A DNA stretch of 64,000 nt from Salimicrobium humidisoli (GTDB lineage: Bacteria > Bacillota > Bacilli > Bacillales > Halobacillaceae), in contig NZ_NSGH01000002.1 of the NCBI RefSeq assembly GCF_002295105.1, forward strand, positions 62,001 to 126,000, written 5' to 3'. Positions 1 through 8,891 of the stretch are shown in pieces; position 1 is the first letter of the stretch, and each line of letters starts with the position of its first letter. The notes beneath the pieces were generated by a model, which was not told the origin of the DNA, ran no database searches, and worked only from the letters and a program-made list of their open reading frames with translations. Position numbers and translations under genes: made by a program.

Positions 1-310
1 TTTGATCGGAAAAAGACAGGGATACGCGGTTAATATCGAAAAACTCATTAAAAAAGCCGGAGAAACAGGGACCGTTCTTGAATTGAACGCCAATCCGAAT
101 CGTCTGGATTTAATGGCTGATAATATAGAGAAGGCTCAGGAGCACGGAGTAATGATAGCCATCAACACGGATGCTCACAATTTCCCTATGCTTGAGGATA
201 TGAAGACGGGCGTCGGTACTGCACGACGGGGATACATGAAGAAGGAAAACGTATTAAATACAAAATCTTTGAAAGAATTTAAGAAATGGCTTAACGATAC
301 TTCAAAATAA
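1..310 (+). CDS. polX: DNA polymerase X family protein, C-terminal fragment (PHP domain)
   Basis: Only the last 102 codons lie in the window; the gene starts upstream. The visible part is the end of a PHP phosphoesterase domain, with the strand-ending motif INTDAHN near residue 55 of the fragment, where PHP proteins place metal-binding Asp and His residues. Bacterial PolX proteins join a polymerase beta-like core to this C-terminal PHP domain and act in DNA gap filling and repair. polX directly upstream of mutS2 is the standard Bacillus order, and mutS2 starts 14 nt after the stop, so the two are probably cotranscribed. The identification rests on the domain plus context. Confidence 0.85.
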   Translation, partial: LIGKRQGYAVNIEKLIKKAGETGTVLELNANPNRLDLMADNIEKAQEHGVMIAINTDAHNFPMLEDMKTGVGTARRGYMKKENVLNTKSLKEFKKWLNDTSK

Positions 311-324
311 AGGGGCACTACTGC

Positions 325-2670
325 ATGAACGAACGAATTTTGGGCGTGCTTGAGTTTGGAAAAATAATCGAAAAGCTGACCGGTCACGCGGAGACTTCAC
401 TTGGAAAGGACGCGGCTCAGCGGCTGAAACCTTCCACAGAATTGCCGGAAGTGGTGAAACTCCAAAACGAAACAGATGAAGCCCAGCAGGTACTTCGGCT
501 GAAAGGACATATTCCGTTCGGAGGCATCAGAAACATTAAACCGCATCTTAAACGCACCTCGATTGGAGGTGTGCTCTCGGCGACCGAATGTGTGGATGTG
601 GCGACCACTATTTATGGCGGTAAAGAATTGAAACGCTTTGTAGAGGAAATGGAAGAGCCTGACATGCCGATTCTGAGAGAATTTGTCGACATTATTCATC
701 CACTACCGATACTTGAGAGAACAATCAGGAACAGTATCGACGATAACGGAGTGGTCATGGACGGGGCATCCGATACCCTCCGTTCGATCCGCAGCAGAAT
801 CAATACGTTGGAAAGCAGGCTGCGGGATAAAATGGAATCTTATACGAAGCAGCAGTCCGAAAAACTGTCGGACGCTATCGTAACGATAAGAAATGAAAGG
901 TACGTATTGCCTGTGAAGCAGGAGTATCGGGGAAGTATCAAAGGGATTGTTCATGATCAGTCATCATCGGGAGCGACACTCTTCATAGAACCCCAGCCTG
1001 TAGTCGATATCAACAACGACCTGCAGGAGGCGAGGGTGCAGGAGAAAAGGGAAGTGGACAGGATTCTCGGAGAACTGTCCGAGGCCATTGAAGAAGACCG
1101 GCCTATCCTTGCCGAGAATGTCCGGGTACTTGCCGGACTTGATTTCATTTTTGCGAGAGCAAAACTCGGCAGAAGTATGAGAGCAGCTATGCCCGCTATG
1201 AACAACGAAGGCAGAATATTGATGAAGCAGGCGAGACATCCGCTTATTTCAGAGGAAGAGGTAGTGCCGAATGACATTGAGCTCGGTACAGACTTCACTT
1301 CCATCATCATTACCGGTCCGAACACCGGAGGTAAAACAGTAACACTGAAGCTGGTGGGTCTATGTACATTAATGGCTCAGGCCGGACTGCAGATCCCTGC
1401 GATGGATGGCTGTGAACTTGCAGTATTCGACAACGTTTATGCGGACATCGGAGATGAGCAGTCCATTGAGCAGAGTCTCTCCACTTTCTCTTCCCATATG
1501 ACTAACATCGTGGATATTCTGGATAAGGTCGATGACTCTACACTCGTGCTTTTTGATGAGCTTGGAGCCGGTACGGACCCGCAGGAAGGTGCAGCTCTTG
1601 CTATGGCTATCCTGGATGAAGTGGTTGATAAAGATGCAAGGGTCATAGCTACGACCCACTATCCTGAGCTGAAGGCATACGGCTACAACAGGGAAAACGT
1701 CGTCAACGCTTCCGTAGAATTCAACATCGAAACGCTCGAGCCGACCTACCGGCTATTAATCGGAGTGCCGGGGAGAAGTAATGCCTTCGAAATCTCGAGA
1801 CGTCTTGGCTTACGGGAAGATGTAATCAGTGCCGCCAAAGAAAGAGTGGGAGTCGACTCGGAAAGTGTCGAATCCATGATAGCTTCTCTCGACGAAGCAA
1901 GGAGAGAGGCGGAGGCGGACTATGAACGGGCTGAAGAGATAAGGCGCGAAGCGGAAGAAATTTACTCGGATCTTAACAGCGAATGGAAACGGTTCGAGGA
2001 TCAGAAGGAAAAGCTGTATAAGAAAGCCGAAGAAAAAGCGAGACAGTCTGTGGATAAAGCACGGGAGGAAGCGCAGGGCATCGTAGACGAACTGAAGCAG
2101 ATGAAGAACTCCTCCCAACTGAAAGAACACGAGTGGATTGAAGCCAGGAAGATGTTCGATGAAGCTGAGCCGGAGCTTACGAAGAAAGAGAAACAGCCGA
2201 AGAACAAGCAGTCGAATGAAACGAAAGAACTTCAGGCTGGAGACGAAGTAAAACTTCTTACGCTGAATCAGCAGGGGGTTATTGTCGAGAAAGGAAGAAA
2301 CGACGAGTATCAGGTTCAGGTAGGATCCATGAAAGTAAAAGCGAAAAGGAAGGACCTCGAATTCGTCAAAACGAAAAAGCCGGAACGGGAGAAACAGATT
2401 GCACCGGTAAGAGGGAAAACTTCCCACGTGAAACCTGAGCTTGATCTGAGAGGGGAAAGGTATGAAGATGCCCTGAACCGTCTTGAAAAATATCTTGATG
2501 ATGCTCTTCTCGCCGGTTACCCTCAAGTTTCCATTATCCATGGAAAAGGGACAGGCGCCCTCAGACAGGGAGTACAGTCGCTGGCAAAACGACACTCCAG
2601 AATCAGTACGGCGCGTTCCGGAGGTATGAAAGAAGGCGGAAGCGGTGTTACTGTACTTGAACTTAAATGA
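325..2670 (+). CDS. mutS2: Endonuclease MutS2
   Basis: 781 residues, the usual MutS2 length. The MutS core and clamp precede an ABC-type ATPase with a P-loop (GPNTGGKT) near residue 335 and a Walker B region ending [11 protein letters not shown] near residue 415. A long charged coiled coil follows at about 515-640. The C-terminal Smr nuclease domain shows LDLRG and HGKGTG. It lacks the MutS mismatch-recognition domain. The family acts on branched DNA and, in Bacillus, on collided ribosomes through the Smr domain. An AGGGG motif nine bases upstream supports the ATG start. It follows polX closely. Confidence 0.96.
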   Translation: MNERILGVLEFGKIIEKLTGHAETSLGKDAAQRLKPSTELPEVVKLQNETDEAQQVLRLKGHIPFGGIRNIKPHLKRTSIGGVLSATECVDVATTIYGGKELKRFVEEMEEPDMPILREFVDIIHPLPILERTIRNSIDDNGVVMDGASDTLRSIRSRINTLESRLRDKMESYTKQQSEKLSDAIVTIRNERYVLPVKQEYRGSIKGIVHDQSSSGATLFIEPQPVVDINNDLQEARVQEKREVDRILGELSEAIEEDRPILAENVRVLAGLDFIFARAKLGRSMRAAMPAMNNEGRILMKQARHPLISEEEVVPNDIELGTDFTSIIITGPNTGGKTVTLKLVGLCTLMAQAGLQIPAMDGCELAVFDNVYADIGDEQSIEQSLSTFSSHMTNIVDILDKVDDSTLVLFDELGAGTDPQEGAALAMAILDEVVDKDARVIATTHYPELKAYGYNRENVVNASVEFNIETLEPTYRLLIGVPGRSNAFEISRRLGLREDVISAAKERVGVDSESVESMIASLDEARREAEADYERAEEIRREAEEIYSDLNSEWKRFEDQKEKLYKKAEEKARQSVDKAREEAQGIVDELKQMKNSSQLKEHEWIEARKMFDEAEPELTKKEKQPKNKQSNETKELQAGDEVKLLTLNQQGVIVEKGRNDEYQVQVGSMKVKAKRKDLEFVKTKKPEREKQIAPVRGKTSHVKPELDLRGERYEDALNRLEKYLDDALLAGYPQVSIIHGKGTGALRQGVQSLAKRHSRISTARSGGMKEGGSGVTVLELK

Positions 2671-2693
2671 TTCTGCAGGGGGAGAGGTGAAAC

Positions 2694-3101
2694 ATGGAAG
2701 GTTTCTGGGAAATTTCGATCGTGGACACTGCAGCGAGATTCAGTGTGGTCGTGCTATGTATAGTCGTTTTCCTTACTCTATTCGAGCTGGTTACCAAGTA
2801 TGATAACTGGAAAGAAATTAAAGAAGGGAATCTGGCAGTAGCTATGGCCACCGGTGGAAAAATATTCGGTATATCTAATATCTTCCGTTTTTCCATTGAG
2901 CATAATGATGCTCTGTTTCTTTCCATCGGCTGGGGAGTTTTCGGATTTCTGCTTCTCCTCATCGGTTATTTCATCTTTGAGTTTTTAACTCCATCTTTTC
3001 GCATAGATGAAGAGATTGAAGAAGGGAACCGGGCCGTCGGGCTTCTTTCCCTCATTATCTCAGTCGGTTTATCTTACGTAATCGGCGCTACAATTATATA
3101 A
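2694..3101 (+). CDS. yshE: DUF350 family membrane protein (YshE-like)
   Basis: A 135-residue protein with about four predicted membrane segments (roughly 15-35, 60-78, 80-97 and 115-133). It carries two repeated units, each with an acidic stretch followed by EGN-A, the internal duplication typical of DUF350. The molecular function of the family is not established. The position between mutS2 and lcfA matches yshE of B. subtilis. A GGGGGAGAGG ribosome site lies close to the ATG, so it probably belongs to the polX-mutS2 transcript. Confidence 0.85.
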   Translation: MEGFWEISIVDTAARFSVVVLCIVVFLTLFELVTKYDNWKEIKEGNLAVAMATGGKIFGISNIFRFSIEHNDALFLSIGWGVFGFLLLLIGYFIFEFLTPSFRIDEEIEEGNRAVGLLSLIISVGLSYVIGATII

Positions 3102-3114
3102 GGGGAGACAGTCA

Positions 3115-3189
3115 TTGCGTACATTATCCATTATAATGATCGTAGTAGCGGTATTGTTTATTGCTGCAGGTGTCATTTACTTAATCTGA
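3115..3189 (+). CDS. Small hydrophobic protein, 24 residues (hypothetical)
   Basis: A TTG-started reading frame begins 13 nt after the stop of the DUF350 gene and is preceded at good spacing by a GGGGAG motif. It encodes a single membrane-spanning peptide: a short basic N-terminus (MRTLS) followed by about 19 hydrophobic residues. The ribosome site, the tight coupling to the upstream membrane-protein gene and the membrane character argue for a real microprotein. Its size means chance cannot be excluded, and I recognise no family. Confidence 0.45.
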   Translation: MRTLSIIMIVVAVLFIAAGVIYLI

Positions 3190-3277
3190 GTTCCCGGTTA
3201 TTTCCGTCTTCGCCCGTATTGAACAGGGTGAGGCGGGAAAAAAACGGGAATTTATTACTAGGAACATATTATTGAAA

Positions 3278-3295
3278 TATTTGAAAAATCATTCA
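3278..3295 (+). promoter_or_regulatory. Candidate FadR operator upstream of lcfA
   Basis: The right half TCATTCA matches the B. subtilis FadR consensus (TGAATGA, four bases, TCATTCA) exactly. The left half is degenerate (TATTTGA). The site overlaps the likely -35 region of lcfA, so binding would block transcription. Long-chain acyl-CoA relieves FadR repression in B. subtilis; the same logic is inferred here. Confidence 0.6.
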
Positions 3296-3320
3296 TTTTT
3301 TCCCTTCCAGCCGTTATAAT
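3292..3320 (+). promoter_or_regulatory. lcfA promoter
   Basis: A perfect TATAAT -10 box (3315-3320) lies 17 bases after a weak -35 (TTCATT, 3292-3297), 30 bases before the lcfA start. The overlap with the FadR half site supports regulation by FadR. Confidence 0.6.
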
Positions 3321-3350
3321 GGTAGTAACTCATTTTAAGGAGGGGAAGGA

Positions 3351-5045
3351 ATGACCCAGTCCGAAAAGATATGGCATAAGCATTACCCGAACGAAATCGA
3401 GGTTGAGAAAGAGTATGAAGAAAAGCCATTGCATGAGTTCTTGAAGCAGAGTGCCCAGTCGTACGCAAAAAAGAAAGCGCTTTATTTTATGGGGAAAGAA
3501 ATGACGTATGAAAAGGTTTATGAGGAAGCCTGCCATCTTGCGGGTTATCTGCAGCAGCTTGGAGTTGAGAAAGGCGACCGCGTTTCCATTATGCTGCCGA
3601 ACACTCCTCAGTCTGTCATCAGTTATTACGCCGTCTTAATGGCCGGAGGCATCGTCGTACAGACGAACCCGCTCTATACGGAAAGAGAACTTCAGTATCA
3701 GTTGAAGGATTCAGGCGCAAAAATGATTATATGTCTGGACATCCTCTATCCGAAAGCTGCTTCCGTCAAAAAACAGACGGATCTTGAACACATAGTAGTG
3801 ACCGGGATTCGGGACTATTTACCTTTTCCTAAAAACACGCTTTATCCTTTTGTCCAGAAGAAAGAATACAAAATGATCGTCAGCCCGGAACATAGCGGGG
3901 AAACACATCTATGGAAAAACATATTCAAATCGGAAGTGCCGGCCGTTACGGAAATCGATATAGATCCGAAAGAAGATCTGGCACTGCTGCAGTACACGGG
4001 AGGGACGACCGGATATCCGAAAGGAGTAATGCTTACCCATTACAACCTTGTAGCCAATACGCAGATGTCCGTGGACTGGATGTATAAGAGCAAAAAAGGG
4101 GAAGAAGTCACTCTCGGGATGCTGCCGTTCTTTCACGTATACGGCATGACCTCGGTGATGAATCTATCCATTATGATGGGATTCAAAATTCTTCTTATTC
4201 CTAAATTCGAAGTGGAAGAAGTGCTTAAGACGATAGATAAAGAAAGACCTACGCTTTTTCCGGGAGCACCGACTATATATATCGGTCTTTTAAATCATCC
4301 GAATATAAATAAATATGATCTGTCGTCAATCGATGCCTGTATCAGCGGGTCTGCGCCCCTACCTGTAGAAGTGATGGAGCGTTTCGAAAACGTGACAGGG
4401 GGACGGCTCGTCGAAGGATATGGTCTGACTGAAACGTCTCCGGTTACCCACTCCAATTTCCTGTGGGGAAGAAGAGTTCCCGGTAGCATAGGCGTACCAT
4501 GGCCGAACACCGACTCCAAAATTTTGGATCTGTCCGGAGAAGGAGAGGCCGAAATCGGGACCATAGGTGAAATAGCCGTCAAAGGTCCTCAGGTGATGAA
4601 AGGCTACTGGAACAAAGAAGAAGAGACGCGGGAAGTGCTGAGCCCGGACGGATGGTTCAAGACCGGGGATATCGGCTATATGGACGAAGAGGGCTACTTC
4701 TACATTGTCGACAGGAAAAAAGATATGATCATCGCCGGCGGATATAATATTTACCCGCGGGAAGTGGAAGAAATTCTTTATGAGCACAGTCAGGTTCAGG
4801 AAGCCGTCGTAGCCGGAGTGCCGGATCCTTACAGAGGGGAAACGGTCAAAGCTTACGTCGTAAGAAAAGAAGGCACCAACCTTACGGAAGAAGAACTGAA
4901 TGAATTCTGTAAGCAGCACCTGGCCGTATACAAAGTTCCTAAACTTTATGAGTTCAGGGAAGAACTGCCGAAAACTGCCGTCGGTAAAATACTGAGGAGA
5001 AGTCTGGTGGAGGAAGAAAAAGAAAAGCAGAAGAAGCTCAGTTGA
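3351..5045 (+). CDS. lcfA: Long-chain fatty-acid-CoA ligase
   Basis: A 564-residue AMP-forming acyl-CoA synthetase that activates long-chain fatty acids for beta-oxidation. The adenylate-forming signature YTGGTTGYPKG sits near residue 218, and later motifs include EGYGLTETSP, DGWFKTGDIGY and the C-terminal catalytic lysine context PKTAVGKILRR. A strong ribosome site (AAGGAGGGGAAGG) precedes the ATG. It heads the lcfA-fadR-fadB-etfB-etfA cluster, the same order as in B. subtilis, where FadR controls it. Members also accept medium-chain acids, so chain-length range cannot be read from sequence. Confidence 0.95.
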   Translation: MTQSEKIWHKHYPNEIEVEKEYEEKPLHEFLKQSAQSYAKKKALYFMGKEMTYEKVYEEACHLAGYLQQLGVEKGDRVSIMLPNTPQSVISYYAVLMAGGIVVQTNPLYTERELQYQLKDSGAKMIICLDILYPKAASVKKQTDLEHIVVTGIRDYLPFPKNTLYPFVQKKEYKMIVSPEHSGETHLWKNIFKSEVPAVTEIDIDPKEDLALLQYTGGTTGYPKGVMLTHYNLVANTQMSVDWMYKSKKGEEVTLGMLPFFHVYGMTSVMNLSIMMGFKILLIPKFEVEEVLKTIDKERPTLFPGAPTIYIGLLNHPNINKYDLSSIDACISGSAPLPVEVMERFENVTGGRLVEGYGLTETSPVTHSNFLWGRRVPGSIGVPWPNTDSKILDLSGEGEAEIGTIGEIAVKGPQVMKGYWNKEEETREVLSPDGWFKTGDIGYMDEEGYFYIVDRKKDMIIAGGYNIYPREVEEILYEHSQVQEAVVAGVPDPYRGETVKAYVVRKEGTNLTEEELNEFCKQHLAVYKVPKLYEFREELPKTAVGKILRRSLVEEEKEKQKKLS

Positions 5046-5076
5046 CAGAATAAATTTTAGTGGGTAGAATAAGAGA

Positions 5077-5094
5077 TGAATGATGGTTCATTCA
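5077..5094 (+). promoter_or_regulatory. FadR operator upstream of fadR
   Basis: A perfect 7+7 bp inverted repeat, TGAATGA and TCATTCA around a four-base centre, 25 bases before the fadR start. It matches the published B. subtilis FadR half sites. It suggests autoregulation of fadR and the genes after it, in addition to control at lcfA. Confidence 0.8.
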
Positions 5095-5119
5095 TTATTT
5101 CGAAGGCAGGAGAGCAGAG

Positions 5120-5707
5120 ATGAAACAGACGAAGCCAAAATACAGACAAATCATTGATGCAGCGGTTGAAGTTATTGCCGAGAATGGATATCATTCATCT
5201 CAAGTTTCTAAGATAGCTAAACGGGCAGGAGTTGCGGACGGGACGATTTATCTCTATTTCAAGAATAAAGAAGATATCCTCGTTTCGCTCTTCCAGGAAA
5301 AAATGGGAGTCTTTATAGAAAGAATCGAAAGTGCAACTACTTCAAGACAGACTCCATCCGAGAAACTGCGTGTACTGGTGGAGACTCATTTCGAACAATT
5401 ATCTGAAGATCACCATCTGGCTGTGGTGACGCAACTTGAATTGCGCCAATCCAATAAGATGCTCAGAATGAAAATCAATTCCGTACTGAAAAAATACTTA
5501 GACGTGATTGATGAGATAGTCGAGGAAGGTATCAGGGAAGAAGTTTTTCGCGATAATATAAATAGAAAACTGGTACGGCAATTGATTTTCGGTACTATCG
5601 ATGAGGTAGTGACAAACTGGGTTATGAAAGAAGAACGCTATGATATCACTAAGCAGGCGAAAGAAGTACACGAGATGATTGTGGAAGGGCTGCTTAGACG
5701 TCCATAG
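5120..5707 (+). CDS. fadR: TetR-family fatty-acid degradation regulator FadR
   Basis: 195 residues with an N-terminal TetR helix-turn-helix (about residues 10-55, including DGTIYLYFKNKEDIL) and a helical acyl-CoA-binding C-terminal domain. In Bacillus, FadR represses fatty-acid degradation genes and is released by long-chain acyl-CoA. Its position directly after lcfA and before fadB, with a perfect FadR palindrome just upstream, identifies it well. A GGCAGGAGAG ribosome site precedes the ATG. Confidence 0.93.
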   Translation: MKQTKPKYRQIIDAAVEVIAENGYHSSQVSKIAKRAGVADGTIYLYFKNKEDILVSLFQEKMGVFIERIESATTSRQTPSEKLRVLVETHFEQLSEDHHLAVVTQLELRQSNKMLRMKINSVLKKYLDVIDEIVEEGIREEVFRDNINRKLVRQLIFGTIDEVVTNWVMKEERYDITKQAKEVHEMIVEGLLRRP

Positions 5708-5724
5708 CAGGGGGAGTGGATAGG

Positions 5725-6492
5725 ATGGATACATTAACTTATGAAATCAAAGATCAGGTGGCTGAGATCACCATAGCAAGTCCGCCTGCCAACGCTTTGT
5801 CCAGTACAATTCTGGCAGATCTCAACGAAATTCTGAACGAACTGGATGCAGAGAAGTCTCTTAAAGCTGTCATTTTAAAAGGCGAAGGAAAATTCTTTTC
5901 AGCCGGTGCCGACATAAAGGAATTCACCGAGTTTCAGGGCGGCAAAGAAAATATGTCTTTCAAAGGCCAGGCGGTTTTCGACAGAATTGAACAGTTTCAC
6001 GCCCCTTTCATAGCGGCCATTCATGGAGCTGCCCTGGGCGGAGGGCTGGAACTTGCTCTTTCCTGTCATATGAGATTCGTTACGAAGAAAGCGAAACTCG
6101 GCCTTCCTGAACTGGGGCTCGGAATCATACCGGGCTTCGGAGGGACTCAGCGCCTGCCCCGTTATGTGGGAGATGCTAAAGCTTATGAGATGATTTTGAC
6201 GGCTGAGCCGGTAAGCGGTGAAGAAGCTGTCAAAATAGGGCTTGCCAACGGAGCGGTCGAGGAGGAGGAACTTCTTGATCACGTCAGGAAAGTGGCGGCA
6301 TCCATAGCGGCCAAAAGCAAACCGTCTGTGGAGCACGTACTCAGACTTGTGCCGAACGTCTATGAATCCACACTGAATGCAGGATTGAAAGACGAAGCTG
6401 AACGCTTTGAAGAGGTTTTCCGCACAGAAGATGCTGCAGAAGGTGTGCAGGCTTTTATCGAGAAAAGAAAACCCGAGTTCCGTGATAAATAG
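5725..6492 (+). CDS. fadB: Enoyl-CoA hydratase
   Basis: A crotonase-fold protein of 255 residues that hydrates trans-2-enoyl-CoA in beta-oxidation. The oxyanion-hole region FSAGADIKEF is near residue 57, and the GAALGGGLELAL and LPELGLGIIPGFGGTQRLPR blocks follow, with the usual catalytic Glu in the latter. I chose the ATG at 5725 over a GTG nine bases earlier because the earlier codon overlaps the GGGGGAG ribosome site. It follows fadR closely and is likely in the same operon. In B. subtilis this single-domain hydratase is called FadB, unlike the fused enzyme of E. coli. Confidence 0.93.
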   Translation: MDTLTYEIKDQVAEITIASPPANALSSTILADLNEILNELDAEKSLKAVILKGEGKFFSAGADIKEFTEFQGGKENMSFKGQAVFDRIEQFHAPFIAAIHGAALGGGLELALSCHMRFVTKKAKLGLPELGLGIIPGFGGTQRLPRYVGDAKAYEMILTAEPVSGEEAVKIGLANGAVEEEELLDHVRKVAASIAAKSKPSVEHVLRLVPNVYESTLNAGLKDEAERFEEVFRTEDAAEGVQAFIEKRKPEFRDK

Positions 6493-6510
6493 AAACTGGA
6501 GGGAAATGTA

Positions 6511-7284
6511 ATGAATATTTATGTTTTGCTTAAAAGAACTTTTGATACAGAAGAAAAAATTTCTATCAGCAATGGAAAGATCGAAGACGAGGGTGCTGAA
6601 TATATCATCAACCCTTATGACGAATACGCTGTGGAAGAAGCTATCAACCTGAAAGATGCACACGGCGGGGAAGTGACCGTAGTTACAGTCGGTGATGAAG
6701 AAGCAGAGAAACAGCTTCGTACTGCTCTTGCGATGGGCGCTGATAAAAGCGTTCTCATCAATACCGAAGATGATCTCGAAGAAGGGGATCAGTATACGAC
6801 GGTTAGAATTCTTGAGGCTTATTTCAAGGAAAATGAACCGGATATCATCTTGGCCGGTAACGTAGCGATCGATGAAGCGAGCGGTCAGGTCGGGCCGAGA
6901 CTGGCTGAGCGGCTGGATATACCATTCGTCACTACGATTACAGACATATCCATCGATGGAGAAACAGTCAATATCGAGAGGGACGTTGAAGGTGACGTGG
7001 AAAAAGTGGAAACGACACTTCCGCTTCTCGTTACATGTCAGCAGGGCTTGAACGAGCCGAGATATCCTTCCCTTCCAGGGATTATGAAAGCGAAGAAGAA
7101 ACCTCTGGAAGAAATTGAAATTGACGATCTTGATCTCGAAGAGGACGATGTGGAAGCAAAAACGAAAACACTCGAAATCTTCCTTCCTCCTGAAAAGCAG
7201 GCTGGAAAAATTATCGAAGGCGAACCGGATGAGCAGGTTAAAGAACTTGTAAGTCTTTTGAAGAACGAATCCAAGGTACTGTAA
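6511..7284 (+). CDS. etfB: Electron transfer flavoprotein, beta subunit
   Basis: 257 residues, standard EtfB length. The N-terminus has the MNIYVLLKRTFDTE pattern, the AMP-binding region contains LAGNVAIDEASGQVGPRLAERL, and the family signature near residue 170 (CQQGLNEPRYPSLPGIMKAKKK) is intact. EtfAB carries electrons from acyl-CoA dehydrogenases to the membrane quinone pool. The many acidic residues at about 205-222 fit the acidic proteome seen throughout the window. It follows fadB by 18 nt. Confidence 0.96.
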   Translation: MNIYVLLKRTFDTEEKISISNGKIEDEGAEYIINPYDEYAVEEAINLKDAHGGEVTVVTVGDEEAEKQLRTALAMGADKSVLINTEDDLEEGDQYTTVRILEAYFKENEPDIILAGNVAIDEASGQVGPRLAERLDIPFVTTITDISIDGETVNIERDVEGDVEKVETTLPLLVTCQQGLNEPRYPSLPGIMKAKKKPLEEIEIDDLDLEEDDVEAKTKTLEIFLPPEKQAGKIIEGEPDEQVKELVSLLKNESKVL

Positions 7285-7313
7285 TCGGACACAGGAAAGG
7301 AGAAGGTTAAGAA

Positions 7314-8294
7314 ATGAGTAAAAATATATTAGTAATCGCAGAAGCGAAAGAAGGCGAACTGAGGAATGTCTCTTTTGAAGCTATAGCTCTTGGTAAAACT
7401 CTCAGTGAAGGTGGAGAAGTCGTAGCCACAATTTGTGGAGAAGGCGATCTCAATTCGATGGCGGAAGAACTTATCAATTATGGAGCTGATCGTGCAGTTA
7501 CCGTTGCAAACGCTGAATTGAAAACGTATACACCGGAAGGCTTCACTCAGGCGTACAAAGCGGTTATCGACCAGGAGAGTCCGGACGGAATCGTTATGGG
7601 GCATACGTCCATCGGTAAAGACGTAACTCCTAAACTGGCCAGTCAGCTTGAAACCGGTCTGATTTCCGATGTGACCGAGGTAGAAGAAGGGGATGACGGC
7701 TTTGTCTTCACACGCCCTATCTACTCCGGTAAAGCATTCGAAAAGAAAGTGGTGACAGAAGGTGTTACATTTGTGACCATCCGCCCGAACAACATCGCTG
7801 CTCTTGAGAAAGATGACAGCAGAAGCGGAGATGTTTCATCGTTGGACGTGGACGTACAAAATATCCGCACCATTATCAAAGAAGTGATCCGTAAAACTTC
7901 CGAAGGGGTGGATCTGTCCGAGGCGAAAGTAATTGTAGCCGGAGGCCGCGCTGTAAAAGGTCCGGAAGGGTTTGAACCGCTTCAGGAACTTGCCGATGAA
8001 CTCGGCGGGGCTGTAGGGGCCTCCCGTGCAGCCTGTGACGCAGGTTATTGCGACTATTCACTTCAAATCGGCCAGACCGGTAAAGTTGTGACACCTGACC
8101 TGTATATCGCCTGCGGTATCTCGGGCGCTATTCAGCACCTTGCCGGTATGTCAAACTCCAAGGTGATCGTAGCTATCAACAAGGATCCCGAGTCGAACAT
8201 TTTCAGTATTGCCGATTACGGTCTTGTAGGTGACATTTTCGAAATCGTTCCTAAGCTTACGGAAGAAATCAGAAATATGAAAGTGAATGCGTAA
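7314..8294 (+). CDS. etfA: Electron transfer flavoprotein, alpha subunit
   Basis: 326 residues. The C-terminal FAD-binding domain shows GGRAVKGPEGF, GAVGASRAACDAGYCDY, QIGQTGK and the SGAIQHLAGM signature, followed by AINKDPESNIF and ADYGLVGD. It pairs with EtfB to accept electrons during beta-oxidation. A GGAAAGGAG site lies upstream of the ATG, and a strong terminator just after the stop closes the operon. Confidence 0.97.
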   Translation: MSKNILVIAEAKEGELRNVSFEAIALGKTLSEGGEVVATICGEGDLNSMAEELINYGADRAVTVANAELKTYTPEGFTQAYKAVIDQESPDGIVMGHTSIGKDVTPKLASQLETGLISDVTEVEEGDDGFVFTRPIYSGKAFEKKVVTEGVTFVTIRPNNIAALEKDDSRSGDVSSLDVDVQNIRTIIKEVIRKTSEGVDLSEAKVIVAGGRAVKGPEGFEPLQELADELGGAVGASRAACDAGYCDYSLQIGQTGKVVTPDLYIACGISGAIQHLAGMSNSKVIVAINKDPESNIFSIADYGLVGDIFEIVPKLTEEIRNMKVNA

Positions 8295-8302
8295 CATCTT
8301 AT

Positions 8303-8333
8303 CCGGGGGCTCCTGTCCCCGGTTTATTTGTTT
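8303..8333 (+). terminator. Terminator after etfA
   Basis: A GC-rich stem (CCGGGG with CCCCGG around a short loop) is followed by TTTATTTGTTT. It ends the fatty-acid operon. Confidence 0.8.
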
Positions 8334-8415
8334 GCGGATAAGTCGTTTGCCGGCAGCGAAATCTCAGCGTTCAGGCCCACTGTGGAGAGTAGTGTTATGA
8401 CTGATAAACAAAATA

Positions 8416-8445
8416 TTAGTCACGTTCCGTACGTAATGATATACT
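8416..8445 (+). promoter_or_regulatory. trxA promoter
   Basis: An extended -10 (TGATATACT, hexamer 8440-8445) lies 34 bases before the trxA start; the -35 near 8416 (TTAGTC) is weak. Confidence 0.5.
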
Positions 8446-8479
8446 CAGTACAAACATAAGTTGATAGGAGGATTTAATT

Positions 8480-8794
8480 ATGGCAATTGTAAAAGCAAGT
8501 GATCAGAACTTTGAACAGGAAACAAATGACGGTCTGGTACTCGCAGACTTCTGGGCACCGTGGTGCGGCCCTTGTAAAATGATTGCACCGGTTCTTGAAG
8601 AAATTGATGAAGAGATGAGCGATGAAGTTAAAATCGTTAAGCTCGACGTTGACGAGAACCAGGAAACGGCAAGTAAATTCGGAGTAATGAGCATTCCGAC
8701 TCTACTTCTATTCAAAAATGGTGAAGTAGTCGACCAGATAGTCGGTTTCCAACCGAAAGAACAGCTTACAGAAGTTATCAGAAAACACGCGTAA
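8480..8794 (+). CDS. trxA: Thioredoxin
   Basis: 104 residues with the active site WCGPC (Cys29 and Cys32) and the cis-proline loop SIPTLLLF. It is the general cytoplasmic disulfide reductase partner of thioredoxin reductase. A TAGGAGG ribosome site precedes the ATG. It has its own promoter and terminator, so it is likely monocistronic. Confidence 0.98.
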   Translation: MAIVKASDQNFEQETNDGLVLADFWAPWCGPCKMIAPVLEEIDEEMSDEVKIVKLDVDENQETASKFGVMSIPTLLLFKNGEVVDQIVGFQPKEQLTEVIRKHA

Positions 8795-8801
8795 ATTATA
8801 T

Positions 8802-8835
8802 AAGCCGTGCTGTGAATTGCAGCATGGCTTTTTTT
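8802..8835 (+). terminator. Terminator after trxA
   Basis: An 11-bp stem (AAGCCGTGCTG paired with CAGCATGGCTT) with a run of seven T. Confidence 0.92.
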
Positions 8836-8891
8836 GACCGGTAATCACGAAACGTGTAAGCCGCAGTCAAAGCAGAATTGGAGTGAATGGG

